Positions 53,219 to 62,413 of a stretch of 64,000 nt of DNA are shown here, one piece after another. A model generated the notes under the pieces. It made no database searches, was not told the origin of the DNA, and worked only from the letters and a program-made list of their open reading frames with translations. Origin of the DNA: Cellulomonas sp. PhB150 (lineage in GTDB: Bacteria > Actinomycetota > Actinomycetes > Actinomycetales > Cellulomonadaceae); assembly GCF_003755175.1 (NCBI RefSeq), contig NZ_RKHX01000001.1, positions 1,550,001-1,614,000 on the forward strand, read 5' to 3'. How positions within the stretch are numbered: the first letter of the stretch is position 1; the number at the start of each line of letters is the position of its first letter. Made by a program: the position numbers and the translations under genes.

Positions 53219-55804
53219 TCAGCCGACCTGCGGGAGCGTGCCCGAGCCGCCGTCGCCGGCCGCCGAGATCGGCGGTGCGGCGGGCAGGTCCGTGCCCGAC
53301 CCGGGGGTCCCGGCCGAGACGCCGACGCCCGCGGGCTCCTTGTGCATGTCGACCTTGGTCACGCCCTCGAACGTGAACTCGCCGAGGATGCCCTCGCCGA
53401 CCGCGTCCACGATCACCAGCTGACCGGCCTTGAGCTCGCCGAACAGGATCTTCTCGGACAGGGCGTCCTCGATGTCCCGCTGGATCGCGCGGCGCAGCGG
53501 ACGCGCACCGAGCACCGGGTCGTAGCCCTTCTCCGACAGCAGCTTCTTGGCCGCGGGCGTGATCTCGATGCCCATGTCCTTGTCGCGCAGACGCTTGTCG
53601 AGCTTGGCGATCATCAGGTCGACGATCGCGAAGATCTCCGGCTGCGAGAGCTGCGGGAAGACGACCACGTCGTCGACGCGGTTGAGGAACTCAGGCCGGA
53701 AGTGCTGCTTGAGCTCGTCGTTGACCTTGGACTTCATGCGCTCGTACGACGTCGACAGGTCGCCACCGGCCTGGAAGCCGGTCATGACGCCCTTGGCGAT
53801 GTCCCGCGTGCCGAGGTTCGTGGTCATGATGATCACGGTGTTCTTGAAGTCGATCACGCGGCCCTGCGAGTCGGTCAGGCGACCGTCCTCGAGGATCTGC
53901 AGGAGCGAGTTGAAGATGTCCGCGTGAGCCTTCTCGACCTCGTCGAACAGGACGACCGAGAACGGCCGACGGCGCACCTTCTCCGTGAGCTGGCCACCCT
54001 CGTCGTACCCGACGTAGCCGGGAGGCGAGCCGAACAGCCGCGAGACCGTGTGCTTCTCCGAGAACTCGGACATGTCGAGCTGGATGAGCGCGTCCTCGTC
54101 ACCGAACAGGAACTCGGCGAGCGCCTTGGCGAGCTCGGTCTTACCGACACCGGTGGGGCCGGCGAAGATGAACGAGCCACCGGGGCGCTTCGGGTCCTTG
54201 AGCCCGGCGCGCGTGCGGCGGATGGCCTGCGAGAGCGCCTTGATCGCCGCGTCCTGGCCGACGACCCGCTTGTGCAGGTTGTCCTCCATGTGGAGCAGGC
54301 GGCTGGACTCCTCCTCGGTGAGCTTGAACACCGGGATGCCGGTGGCGTTCGCCAGCACCTCGGCGATGAGCTCCTCGTCCACCTCTGCCACGGCGTCGAG
54401 GTCGCCCGACTTCCAGGCCTTTTCCTTCTCGAGCCGCTTGAGGCCGAGCTGCTTCTCGGCGTCGCGCAGGCGCGCAGCCTTCTCGAAGTCCTGCTCGTCG
54501 ATCGCCGACTCCTTGTCGCGACGCGTCTCGGCGATCTGCTCGTCGAGCTCGCGCAGCTCCGGCGGAGCCGTCATGCGGCGGATGCGCAGGCGGGCGCCGG
54601 CCTCGTCGACCAGGTCGATGGCCTTGTCCGGCAGGTACCGGTCGTTGACGTACCGGTCCGCGAGCGTGGCGGCCGCGACGAGCGCGGCGTCCGTGATCGA
54701 CACGCGGTGGTGCGCCTCGTAGCGGTCGCGCAGGCCCTTGAGGATCTCGATCGCGTGCTGCAGGTTCGGCTCGGCGACCTGGATCGGCTGGAAGCGACGC
54801 TCCAGGGCCGGGTCCTTCTCGACGTACTTGCGGTACTCGTCGAGCGTCGTGGCACCGATGGTCTGCAGCTCGCCGCGGGCCAGCATCGGCTTGAGGATGC
54901 TGGCGGCGTCGATCGCGCCCTCGGCGGCACCCGCACCGACGAGCGTGTGGATCTCGTCGATGAACAGGATGATGTCGCCGCGGGTGCGGATCTCCTTGAG
55001 GACCTTCTTCAGGCGCTCCTCGAAGTCACCGCGGTAGCGCGAGCCGGCCACGAGCGCACCGAGGTCGAGCGTGTAGAGCTGCTTGTCCTTGAGCGTCTCG
55101 GGCACGTCGCCGCGCACGATGTCCTGCGCGAGGCCCTCGACGACGGCGGTCTTGCCGACGCCGGGCTCCCCGATGAGGACAGGGTTGTTCTTGGTGCGGC
55201 GGGACAGCACCTGCATGACCCGCTCGATCTCCTTCTCGCGCCCGATGACCGGGTCGAGCTTGCCGTCGCGCGCAGCCTGCGTGAGGTTGCGTCCGAACTG
55301 GTCGAGCACGGCGCTGCCCGAGGGCTGGCCCTCGGCGGGGCCGCCGGCCGCGACCGGCTCCTTGCCCTGGTAGCCGGAGACGAGCTGGATGACCTGCTGG
55401 CGCACGCGGTTGAGGTCGGCGCCGAGCTTGTTGAGGACCTGGGCGGCGACGCCCTCGCCCTCGCGGATCAGGCCGAGCAGGATGTGCTCGGTGCCGATGT
55501 AGTTGTGGCCCAGCTGCAGCGCCTCGCGGAGCGAGAGCTCCAGCACCTTCTTGGCGCGCGGCGTGAACGGGATGTGGCCCGACGGGGCCTGCTGGCCCTC
55601 GCCGATGATCTCCTGGACCTGGGCGCGCACTGCCTCCAGCGAGATGCCGAGCGACTCGAGCGCCTTGGCGGCCACTCCCTCACCCTCGTGGATCAGACCC
55701 AGGAGGATGTGCTCGGTCCCGATGTAGTTGTGGTTGAGCATCCGTGCCTCTTCTTGGGCAAGGACGACCACGCGACGGGCTCGGTCCGTGAATCTCTCGA
55801 ACAT
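53219..55804 (-). CDS. clpC: ClpC AAA+ unfoldase
   Basis: An 861-residue HSP100 ATPase that unfolds substrates for the ClpP1P2 protease. It has two N-terminal Clp_N repeats ([25 protein letters not shown] and [27 protein letters not shown]), first AAA+ domain ([32 protein letters not shown]), a UVR-containing middle region ([16 protein letters not shown]), second AAA+ domain ([20 protein letters not shown]) and a flexible Gly/Pro C-terminal tail. The middle domain is short, as in ClpC rather than ClpB. ATG 55804 has GAGGAG just upstream; a GTG two codons earlier overlaps that site. Confidence 0.97.
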   Translation of the reverse strand: MFERFTDRARRVVVLAQEEARMLNHNYIGTEHILLGLIHEGEGVAAKALESLGISLEAVRAQVQEIIGEGQQAPSGHIPFTPRAKKVLELSLREALQLGHNYIGTEHILLGLIREGEGVAAQVLNKLGADLNRVRQQVIQLVSGYQGKEPVAAGGPAEGQPSGSAVLDQFGRNLTQAARDGKLDPVIGREKEIERVMQVLSRRTKNNPVLIGEPGVGKTAVVEGLAQDIVRGDVPETLKDKQLYTLDLGALVAGSRYRGDFEERLKKVLKEIRTRGDIILFIDEIHTLVGAGAAEGAIDAASILKPMLARGELQTIGATTLDEYRKYVEKDPALERRFQPIQVAEPNLQHAIEILKGLRDRYEAHHRVSITDAALVAAATLADRYVNDRYLPDKAIDLVDEAGARLRIRRMTAPPELRELDEQIAETRRDKESAIDEQDFEKAARLRDAEKQLGLKRLEKEKAWKSGDLDAVAEVDEELIAEVLANATGIPVFKLTEEESSRLLHMEDNLHKRVVGQDAAIKALSQAIRRTRAGLKDPKRPGGSFIFAGPTGVGKTELAKALAEFLFGDEDALIQLDMSEFSEKHTVSRLFGSPPGYVGYDEGGQLTEKVRRRPFSVVLFDEVEKAHADIFNSLLQILEDGRLTDSQGRVIDFKNTVIIMTTNLGTRDIAKGVMTGFQAGGDLSTSYERMKSKVNDELKQHFRPEFLNRVDDVVVFPQLSQPEIFAIVDLMIAKLDKRLRDKDMGIEITPAAKKLLSEKGYDPVLGARPLRRAIQRDIEDALSEKILFGELKAGQLVIVDAVGEGILGEFTFEGVTKVDMHKEPAGVGVSAGTPGSGTDLPAAPPISAAGDGGSGTLPQVG

Positions 55805-56072
55805 GTGCACTCCTCACGAGCTGCGTGGCCCACCGGTTCCGCGCCGGGCGCTGCGGGGTCGGTGGGGCGGCGTTGTTCGATGCTAACGGCGGGTCAGGCC
55901 CGGAACTGCCCGTGTTCGCCGCAGGCGGAGCAACCGGGTCCGCCGGGCACCGGCCGCACGGCGCGACGCGGCCCGTGCGCGGGGCCGGGCGGCGTTCGCG
56001 CGCTCGTCGTCCCGACCGATGCCTTCACAGCATGTCCCCACCAGATCGCCTCCGTGCCGGCACCCCGGCCCC

Positions 56073-56078
56073 TAGCCT
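56073..56078 (+). promoter_or_regulatory. Putative -10 element of a leaderless promoter
   Basis: TAGCCT, six bases, then the ATG at 56085, with no Shine-Dalgarno sequence. This is the same geometry as dedA and recQ. Confidence 0.5.
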
Positions 56079-56084
56079 TCGAGC

Positions 56085-56804
56085 ATGTCCGACGACGCGG
56101 CACCGACGACCGTCTCCGAGCGGCTCGACGACGCCGAACCCGGCCGAGCACGCTCCCGACGTCGCCGCGTGCTCGCGGTCGTCCTCGTCCTCGGCGTGCT
56201 GCTCGTCCTCGCCCTCCCGCTGCTGGTCGTGCAGGGCGTCGGGCGAGCCCACGAGCGGTCCCTCGCCGACGTCCCCGACACCCCCGTAGCCCTCGTGCTC
56301 GGCGCCGGGCTGCACCCCGACGGCACGCCGTCCACGTACCTGGCCCGCCGCCTGGACGCCGCCAGGTCGCTCTACGAGCGCGGGGCGGTCCAGGTGATCC
56401 TGGTCAGCGGCGACAACGGCACGGCGCAGCACGACGAGCCCACGGCCATGCGGGACTACCTCGTCGACCACGGCATCCCGTCCGACAAGATCGTGCTCGA
56501 CTACGCCGGGTTCGACACGCACGACTCGTGCGTGCGGGCCCACCAGGTCTTCGGCGTCGACGAGGCGGTCGTCGTCACGCAGGACTACCACCTGCCCCGC
56601 GCGCTGTTCTCGTGCGCCGCCGCCGGGATGGACGTCACCGGTGTCGGTGTGTCCGCCGCGAGCGTCACGCCGAAGCAGGCGCTGGTCTGGCGGCTGCGGG
56701 AGGTCCCCGCGTCGTACAAGGCGGCCTGGGACGCGCTCGTCGGGCGAGGCCCGGTCTACGGCGGTCACGAGACAGGCGTGCAGGACGCGCTCGACCAGGG
56801 CTGA
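56085..56804 (+). CDS. SanA/YdcF family (DUF218) membrane-anchored protein
   Basis: A 239-residue protein with a basic cytoplasmic N-terminus, one transmembrane segment (VLAVVLVLGVLLVLALPLLVV, about 29-50) and an extracytoplasmic DUF218 domain. That domain has DTPVALVLGAGLHPDGTPSTYLARRLDAA, VQVILVSGDNG, DEPTAMRDYLVDHGIPSDKIVLDYAGFDTHDSC and VVVTQDYHLPRALF. Relatives such as SanA and ElyC are linked to envelope integrity and vancomycin tolerance; the reaction is not established. It is followed 25 bases later by a HAD phosphatase on the same strand. Confidence 0.9.
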   Translation: MSDDAAPTTVSERLDDAEPGRARSRRRRVLAVVLVLGVLLVLALPLLVVQGVGRAHERSLADVPDTPVALVLGAGLHPDGTPSTYLARRLDAARSLYERGAVQVILVSGDNGTAQHDEPTAMRDYLVDHGIPSDKIVLDYAGFDTHDSCVRAHQVFGVDEAVVVTQDYHLPRALFSCAAAGMDVTGVGVSAASVTPKQALVWRLREVPASYKAAWDALVGRGPVYGGHETGVQDALDQG

Positions 56805-56829
56805 CGCACGCGGCTGGGAGGATGGCCGG

Positions 56830-57681
56830 GTGAGCACAGCACCCGGCCCGGTCCTCGATCCCCCCGACCTCGGCGAGGTTCCCGACGTCCGGCTCATCGC
56901 CCTCGACATGGACGGCTCGCTGCTCGACGAGGAGAAGCGCCTCGACCCGTCGTTCTGGCCGCTGCTCGAGGAGCTCGAGGCGCGCGGGATCGCCGTGTGC
57001 CCCGCGAGCGGACGGCAGTACGCGACGCTGCGGGCCCAGTTCGAGCGCGACGACCTCGTCTACATCGCCGAGAACGGCGCCTACGTGGTGCGGGACGGCG
57101 CCGAGCTCAGCTCGGACACCCTCCAGCTCGCGACCGCCCGGGCGATCGTCGAGGCCATGCGCACCGCGGGTACGGGTGGCCTCGACGTGGGCACCGTGGT
57201 GTGCGGCAAGCGCACCGCCTACGTCGAGCGGACCGACGAGGCGTTCCTCGCCCAGGTGCGCCCGTACTACGCGCGGCTGGAGCTGGTCGAGGACCTGCTG
57301 GCCGTCGACGACGAGATCCTCAAGGTCGCCGTGTACGACTTCGAGTCCTCCGAGCGCGGCGCCGGCCGGGCGCTGGCCCCGTTCGACGAGTCCGACCGGG
57401 TGGTCGTGTCCGGGCTGCACTGGGTCGACGTGATGAGCCGCACGGCCGACAAGGGGGCCGCGCTGCGGCGGGTGCAGGTGGCGCTGGGGATCACCCGCGA
57501 GCAGACGATGGCGTTCGGCGACTACTTCAACGACGTCGGCATGCTCGGGGCCGCGGGCTGGTCGTTCGCCATGGACAACGGGCACCCCGACGTCCGCGCC
57601 CTCGCGCGGTTCGTCGCGCCCGCCAACTCGCGCAACGGCGTGGTCCGCACGATCGCGTCGGCGCTCGCGATCGAGCTGTAG
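56830..57681 (+). CDS. Cof-type HAD-IIB hydrolase
   Basis: A 283-residue HAD phosphatase with type IIB cap. Motif I is LIALDMDGSLLDEEKRL, the PASGRQYATL segment is motif II, YIAENGAYVV is the characteristic Cof motif, DKGAALRRVQVALG carries the motif III Lys, and MAFGDYFNDVGML is motif IV with FAMDNGHPDVRALA. Sugar phosphates and flavin or pyridoxal phosphates are typical substrates. GTG 56830 follows GGGAGG and gives a 20-residue lead to motif I. Confidence 0.93.
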   Translation: MSTAPGPVLDPPDLGEVPDVRLIALDMDGSLLDEEKRLDPSFWPLLEELEARGIAVCPASGRQYATLRAQFERDDLVYIAENGAYVVRDGAELSSDTLQLATARAIVEAMRTAGTGGLDVGTVVCGKRTAYVERTDEAFLAQVRPYYARLELVEDLLAVDDEILKVAVYDFESSERGAGRALAPFDESDRVVVSGLHWVDVMSRTADKGAALRRVQVALGITREQTMAFGDYFNDVGMLGAAGWSFAMDNGHPDVRALARFVAPANSRNGVVRTIASALAIEL

Positions 57682-57691
57682 GTCCGGGGGT

Positions 57692-58606
57692 TCAGACCGC
57701 GAGCGCGAGGGCGTCGAGCGTGGCGGCGACCGCCGGGACGCGCAGCAGGTCGGGCGCGGTCACGGCGTGCACCGAGCGGTTCGACGTGCCCGCGGCACGC
57801 CGCATGACGACGCCGGGCTGCCGCTCCGCCACCGGGCGCACCAGGTCGGGCAGCAGCGCCACACCCAGACCGGCCGCCACGAGCGCGAGGACCGCGACGT
57901 AGTCGTCGGTGGCGTACGCGATCTCCGGCTCGAAGCCGCACGCGCCCGCGGCGCTCAGCAGGTGCCCTCGGCACCGCGGGCAGCCGGCGATCCACGCCTC
58001 GTCGGCGAGGTCGGCGAGGGAGAGGTCCTCGACCGCGGCCGCGGCATGGCCCTCGGGGAGCGCCACGAGGGTGGGCTCGTCGAGGAGGTGGCGGGTGACG
58101 AGCCCCGCGAGGTCGTCCTCGCCGCGCCCGAGGCCCGTGCCCGGGTACTCGAACGCCACCGCCACGTCGCAGACCCCGCTGCGGACCATGGCCAGCGCCT
58201 GCGGCGGCTCGGCCTCGTCGAGGGTCACCCGCAGCCCGGGGTGCGCGTCCCGGAGCGCGACGAGCGCTCGCGGCACGAGCGTCGCGGTCGACGACGGGAA
58301 GGCCACCAGCCGCACCCGCCCCGCCCGCAGCCCGGTCAGCGCGGAGACCTCGGCCGACGCCGCTCGCAGCGCGGCGCCGACGGTCGCGCCGTGCCGGGCG
58401 AGCGCCTCCCCGGCCTCGGTGAGCCGGACTCCGCGGCCAGTCCGGTCCAGCAGCGCCGTGCCGAGCCGCCGCTCGAGCCGTCGCACGTGCTGGCTCACCG
58501 CGGGCTGCCCGATGCCCAGGGCACCCGCCGCGGCCGTGATCGTCCCCTCGTCCGCGATCGCGCGCAGGATCCGCAAGGAGTTCACGTCGACGGCGGGTTC
58601 GGTCAT
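57692..58606 (-). CDS. LysR-family transcriptional regulator
   Basis: A 304-residue regulator. The winged HTH is DVNSLRILRAIADEGTITAAAGALGIGQPAVSQHVRRLERRLGTALLDRTGRGVRLTEAG. The periplasmic-binding-like effector domain includes VRLVAFPSSTATLVPRALVALRDAHPGLRVTLDEAEPPQALAMV and an unusual GCPRCRGHLL CxxC. It is divergent from the PLP enzyme gene with 82 bases between, the standard LysR arrangement, so that gene is its likely target. Confidence 0.93.
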   Translation of the reverse strand: MTEPAVDVNSLRILRAIADEGTITAAAGALGIGQPAVSQHVRRLERRLGTALLDRTGRGVRLTEAGEALARHGATVGAALRAASAEVSALTGLRAGRVRLVAFPSSTATLVPRALVALRDAHPGLRVTLDEAEPPQALAMVRSGVCDVAVAFEYPGTGLGRGEDDLAGLVTRHLLDEPTLVALPEGHAAAAVEDLSLADLADEAWIAGCPRCRGHLLSAAGACGFEPEIAYATDDYVAVLALVAAGLGVALLPDLVRPVAERQPGVVMRRAAGTSNRSVHAVTAPDLLRVPAVAATLDALALAV

Positions 58607-58616
58607 GGGACCGAGT

Positions 58617-58662
58617 ATCACACTGGGTGATGCATCCCAGCCCGAATCCGCTCTGGTGTGAT
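58617..58662. promoter_or_regulatory. Candidate LysR binding region
   Basis: ATCACAC (58617-58623) and GTGTGAT (58656-58662) are exact reverse complements 32 bases apart, and TGGG...CCCA lies between them. The block occupies the divergent LysR / PLP-enzyme intergenic region. Confidence 0.5.
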
Positions 58663-58688
58663 GCCGACGGCCCCGCGACGCTGGTGGC

Positions 58689-59744
58689 ATGGACCTCGTC
58701 GACCTCCGTGCCGCCTTCGCCCCCGTGCCCGGGTACCTCAACGCCGCCACCGTCGGGCTCCCGGCGCGGGCGACCGCCGACGCCATGCGCACCGCCATCG
58801 ACGACTGGCAGCAGGGCCGCGCCGACCTGGCCGTCTACGACGCCGCGGTCGCCGCGGCCCGCAGCGCCTTCGCGCGACTCGTGCGGGTGCCGACCGACGA
58901 CGTGGCGATCGCCGCGCAGACGTCCGCGCTCGTCGGCCTCGTCGCGGCCGCACTGCCCGACGGCGCCGAGGTGCTCGTCGTCGACGGCGACTTCTCGTCG
59001 GTCGTCTTCCCGTTCCTCGCGCACGCCGACCGCGGCGTGCGGGTCCGGCACGTCGCCGTCGACGAGCTCGCCGGCGCGATCCGACCCTCGACCGCCGTCG
59101 TCGCGTTCTCGCTCGTGCAGTCGCGGGACGGCCGGGTCGCGGACGCCGACGCCGTGACGAGCGCGGCCCGCGCCGCCGGCGCGCTCACCCTGTGCGACAT
59201 CACGCAGGCCGGCTGGCTCCCCGTCGACGCGGGCCAGTTCGACCTCACCGTGTGCTCGGCCTACAAGTGGCTGGCCGCTCCGCGCGGCACCGCGTTCGCG
59301 ACGGTCCGGCCCGCGGTGCTCGACCGCCTGCGCCCGCTGTCCGCCGGGTGGTACGCGGGCGACGACGTGTGGGGGTCGGTCTACGGCCCGCACATGCGGC
59401 TCGCGACGAGCGCCCGCCGCCTCGACGTGTCCCCCGCCTGGCTGTGCTGGGTCGGCGCGGCGCCGGCGCTCGAGCTGTTCGCCGCCGTTCCGCCCGCCGC
59501 GGTGCGCGACCACGCCGTGGGGCTCGCGGACGCCGTCCGCCGAGGCTGCGGGCTCGATCCCGCGGGCAGCGCCATCGTCTCCGTCCCGGACGCCGACGGC
59601 GTCGTGGCGCGGCGGCTCGGCGAGGCCGGGTGCGTCGTCGCGGCACGCGGCGGAGGAGTCCGACTGGCCTTCCACGTGTGGAACGACCACGACGACGTCG
59701 AGCGCGCGCTGTCGGTCCTCGCACCCGGGCTCGTGCCCGCCTGA
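58689..59744 (+). CDS. PLP-dependent aminotransferase class V-fold protein
   Basis: A 351-residue cysteine desulfurase/kynureninase-like enzyme. PVPGYLNAATVGLPARATADAM is the typical N-terminus, LTLCDITQAGWLPVD holds the cofactor Asp and the Gln after it, and CSAYKWLAAPRGTAF carries the Schiff-base lysine (Lys193). There is no obvious reactive-loop cysteine of the desulfurase type, and no sulfur-carrier gene is near. It may be an aminotransferase, lyase or isomerase. The start at 58689 keeps the usual N-terminal length. Likely under control of the divergent LysR protein. Confidence 0.88.
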   Translation: MDLVDLRAAFAPVPGYLNAATVGLPARATADAMRTAIDDWQQGRADLAVYDAAVAAARSAFARLVRVPTDDVAIAAQTSALVGLVAAALPDGAEVLVVDGDFSSVVFPFLAHADRGVRVRHVAVDELAGAIRPSTAVVAFSLVQSRDGRVADADAVTSAARAAGALTLCDITQAGWLPVDAGQFDLTVCSAYKWLAAPRGTAFATVRPAVLDRLRPLSAGWYAGDDVWGSVYGPHMRLATSARRLDVSPAWLCWVGAAPALELFAAVPPAAVRDHAVGLADAVRRGCGLDPAGSAIVSVPDADGVVARRLGEAGCVVAARGGGVRLAFHVWNDHDDVERALSVLAPGLVPA

Positions 59745-59802
59745 CACCGATCCCGTCCCGGACTCTCATGCGCCTCTCATCGAGTCTTGGGAGCATGGCC
59801 GG

Positions 59803-60180
59803 ATGACGCGCAGGGGCATGGTCCTCACCGGCTCGGTGGTCGCGCTCGGCGCGGTCGTCGGGGGCGGTCTCGTCGTGTCGTCGGCCCTCGCCGCGCCGGA
59901 GGACACAGACCTGGGTGGGGCGATCGTCGTGACTCCGACCCCGACTCCGAGCACCTCGCCCCGCCCGAGCGCGTCCACGACGACCTCGGCACCGACGACC
60001 GCGGCACCCACGCCGTCCACGCCGGCCCGCCCGTCGCCCACGGCCGTCCCGCCCGCCGAGCCCGAGGACGCGGACGACGACGATGACGACGACACGTCCG
60101 ACGACGACGGGTCCGACGGCGACGGGTCCGACGACGGGCCCGACGACGACAGGTCCGACGACGCCCGTGACGACTCCTGA
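59803..60180 (+). CDS. Small secreted protein, Pro/Thr-rich then polyacidic
   Basis: A 125-residue protein. The first 31 residues (MTRRGMVLTGSVVALGAVVGGG ... SSALAAP) form a signal peptide with cleavage after ALA. A Pro/Thr/Ser stretch follows, and the C-terminal 40 residues are almost entirely Asp, Ser and Gly (EDADDDDDDDTSDDDGSDGD). It could be a cation-binding or wall-associated peptide. No family was recognised. It precedes and overlaps a sensor kinase by 14 bases, which suggests it belongs to that signalling operon. Confidence 0.65.
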   Translation: MTRRGMVLTGSVVALGAVVGGGLVVSSALAAPEDTDLGGAIVVTPTPTPSTSPRPSASTTTSAPTTAAPTPSTPARPSPTAVPPAEPEDADDDDDDDTSDDDGSDGDGSDDGPDDDRSDDARDDS

Positions 60181-61606
60181 CGCGCCGGGCCGCCTCGCCC
60201 GGCTCAGCGTCCGCACGAAGGTCATGGGCGTGCTCCTCGCGCTCACCGCGCTCGGCCTCGCGGTCGCCGGCCTGGCGACGTACCTGCTGCAGCGCGAGCG
60301 CACCGACGAGCGGATCGACGACTCCCTGACGCGCACGGTCACGGAGTTCCGCCAGACCGCGGCGCGCGCGGGTCAGGGCGCGGTCGTCGACGTCCTGCGC
60401 TCGGCCCTGCAGCAGACCGTGCCCGCGCCGAGCGAGGGGACGATCGCGTTCGTCGACGGCACCCCCACCTGGTACGCGCCCCGCACGGTCCGCGTCCGGC
60501 TCGAGGAGGACCCCCAGCTCGTCGCGGCCCTGGCGGCGGCCACGGGGTCCGGTGCCCGACTGACGACGATCGCCACCGACCGGGCGACCTACCGGGTCGC
60601 CACGGCCCCCGTCCGCGTCGAGGGCGACCCCGCCGACGGGCTCTACGTCGTCGCCACCGTCCGCGGCCAGGAGCTCGCCGCGCTGGAGTCGACCTGGCGC
60701 ACGTACGCGCTGGTCGCGCTCGGGGCGCTCGTCGTGCTGGCGGTCGTCGGGTGGCTGCTCATCGGCCGGGTCCTGCGCCCGCTGGACCACCTGCGCTCCA
60801 CCGCCCAGCGCATCAGCGAGACCGACCTCGCCGAGCGCATCCCGGTGTCCGGGCACGACGACGTCGCCGAGCTGACCCGCACCGTCAACGCGATGCTCGA
60901 CCGGCTCGAGTCGAGCTTCACGGGCCAGCGCCGCCTGCTCGACGACGTGGGCCACGAGCTGCGCACGCCCCTGACGATCATCGGCGGCCACCTCGAGCTC
61001 ATGGACGTCGCCGACACGGACGACGTCTCGGCCACCCGCGCGCTCGCGCTCGACGAGGTCGACCGGATGCGGGGCCTCGTCGACGACCTGCTCGTCCTGG
61101 CGCGCACCGACCGCCCCGACTTCGTCCGCCCCGCCCCCACCGCGATCGGGATCCTCACGGACGACGTGCTGGACAAGGCGCGCGCGCTCGGCGACCGCGT
61201 CTGGCGGGTGGCCGACCGCGCGGACGTCGAGGTGGAGGCCGACACGGCCCGGCTCACGCAGGCGTGGCTGCAGCTCGTCTCGAACGCCGTGAAGTTCTCC
61301 GCACCCGGGTCGCCCGTCACCCTGGGCTCGGCGTCCGTCGACGACCGCGTCCGGCTGTGGGTGCACGACGAGGGGCGCGGCATCGCCCCGGCCGACCTCG
61401 ACCGGATCTTCGACCGGTTCGTCCGGGGCCGGGACGCCCACGACGCCGGCATCGAGGGCTCCGGCCTCGGCCTGGCCATCGTCGCGGCGATCGCCGCCGG
61501 CCACGGCGGTCGCGTCGACGTGACCTCGACCCCAGGCGTCGGGTCCACCTTCGTCATCGACCTGCCGGCTCGTCCGGTCCCGACCCCGCTGGAAGAGGTG
61601 CCGTGA
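60167..61606 (+). CDS. Two-component sensor histidine kinase
   Basis: A 479-residue membrane kinase. TM1 is VMGVLLALTALGLAVAGLATYLL and TM2 is YALVALGALVVLAVVGWLLIG, with a sensor domain of about 135 residues between them. HAMP follows, then the phospho-acceptor H-box LLDDVGHELRTPL (His263), N-box LQLVSNAVKFSAPG, WVHDEGRGIAP and GSGLGLAIVAAIAAGHGG. The GTG at 60167 is preferred: an earlier in-frame ATG at 60083 would translate the Asp-repeat DNA of the preceding gene in another frame as a Thr/Pro/Gly tail. The stop overlaps the regulator start (GTGA). Confidence 0.93.
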   Translation: MTTPDAPGRLARLSVRTKVMGVLLALTALGLAVAGLATYLLQRERTDERIDDSLTRTVTEFRQTAARAGQGAVVDVLRSALQQTVPAPSEGTIAFVDGTPTWYAPRTVRVRLEEDPQLVAALAAATGSGARLTTIATDRATYRVATAPVRVEGDPADGLYVVATVRGQELAALESTWRTYALVALGALVVLAVVGWLLIGRVLRPLDHLRSTAQRISETDLAERIPVSGHDDVAELTRTVNAMLDRLESSFTGQRRLLDDVGHELRTPLTIIGGHLELMDVADTDDVSATRALALDEVDRMRGLVDDLLVLARTDRPDFVRPAPTAIGILTDDVLDKARALGDRVWRVADRADVEVEADTARLTQAWLQLVSNAVKFSAPGSPVTLGSASVDDRVRLWVHDEGRGIAPADLDRIFDRFVRGRDAHDAGIEGSGLGLAIVAAIAAGHGGRVDVTSTPGVGSTFVIDLPARPVPTPLEEVP

Positions 61607-62262
61607 GCCAGATCCTCATCGCCGAGGACGAGGAGCGCATAGCGTCGTTCGTCGCCAAGGGGCTGCGGTCCGCGGGCATGGCCCCGACGGCCGTCCGCAC
61701 CGGCCGCGAGGCGCTCGAGCACGCGCGGACCGGTGAGTTCGACCTGCTCGTCCTCGACCTCGGGCTGCCCGACCAGGACGGGTTCACCGTGCTGCGCCGC
61801 CTGCGCGAGTCGGGGTCGCGGCTGCCCGTGATCATCCTGACCGCGCGGTCGTCGGTCGAGGACACCGTGGCCGGGCTCGAGGGTGGCGCCGACGACTACA
61901 TGGCCAAGCCGTTCCGCTTCGAGGAGCTGCTCGCCCGCATCCGGCTGCGACTGGCCGGCCCCGCGACCGACGACCCGACGACCCTGACCCACGGCGCCCT
62001 CTCGCTGGACCTGCGCACCCGCCGCGCCCGGGTCGGCGACCGGGACATCGACCTGTCGGCCCGGGAGTTCGCACTGGCCGAGGCGTTCCTGCGCAACCCC
62101 GGTCAGGTGCTGTCCCGTGAGCAGCTGCTCTCGCGGGTGTGGGGCTACGACTTCGACCCGGGCTCCAACGTGGTCGACGTGTACGTGCGCTACCTGCGCA
62201 CCAAGCTGGGCCCGGACCTGGTGACGACCGTGCGCGGCATGGGCTACCGCCTCGACGGCTGA
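61603..62262 (+). CDS. OmpR-family response regulator
   Basis: A 219-residue two-component regulator. The receiver domain (1-115) has the acidic pair in LIAEDEERI, phospho-Asp52 in LLVLDLGLPDQDG, the conserved Thr/Ser in IILTARSS and Lys in DDYMAKPF. The C-terminal winged helix (about 125-219) ends with REQLLSRVWGYDFDPGSNVVDVYVRYLRTKLG. It is the cognate partner of the kinase by four-base overlap. The regulon is unknown; the adjacent small acidic secreted protein is a candidate. Confidence 0.95.
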   Translation: MSQILIAEDEERIASFVAKGLRSAGMAPTAVRTGREALEHARTGEFDLLVLDLGLPDQDGFTVLRRLRESGSRLPVIILTARSSVEDTVAGLEGGADDYMAKPFRFEELLARIRLRLAGPATDDPTTLTHGALSLDLRTRRARVGDRDIDLSAREFALAEAFLRNPGQVLSREQLLSRVWGYDFDPGSNVVDVYVRYLRTKLGPDLVTTVRGMGYRLDG

Positions 62263-62291
62263 CAGGCTCCGCCGACCCTCCTGGCCCGAGA

Positions 62292-62370
62292 TAGCCGCAC
62301 TTGTGACGGGAGTTGCCTCCTGGGACCGGAGATGCCCCTCAGGAGCTGACTCCCGTCCCAAGTGCGGCTA
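62292..62370. repeat. Long imperfect hairpin, possible structured RNA or REP-like element
   Basis: A 22-base inverted repeat with one mismatch: TAGCCGCACTTG...ACGGGAGT at 62292-62313 and its complement at 62349-62370. The 35-base interior holds further CTCCTG/CAGGAG pairing. Three degenerate GGAG(T/A/C)TG copies recur across the element. It lies in the 151-base gap between the convergent response-regulator and kinase genes. It could terminate both, but its size and internal repetition exceed the other terminators here. Confidence 0.75.
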
Positions 62371-62413
62371 GATGCGTCGCGCCTCGGCGCGCAGGGTGAC
62401 GGGCGGAGCGCGA

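Noticed and set aside
60083..60166. Kinase start at the ATG at 60083
   Set aside because: It would add a Thr/Pro/Gly tail produced only by the out-of-frame Asp-repeat DNA of the preceding gene; GTG 60167 leaves a normal cytoplasmic lead before the first membrane helix.
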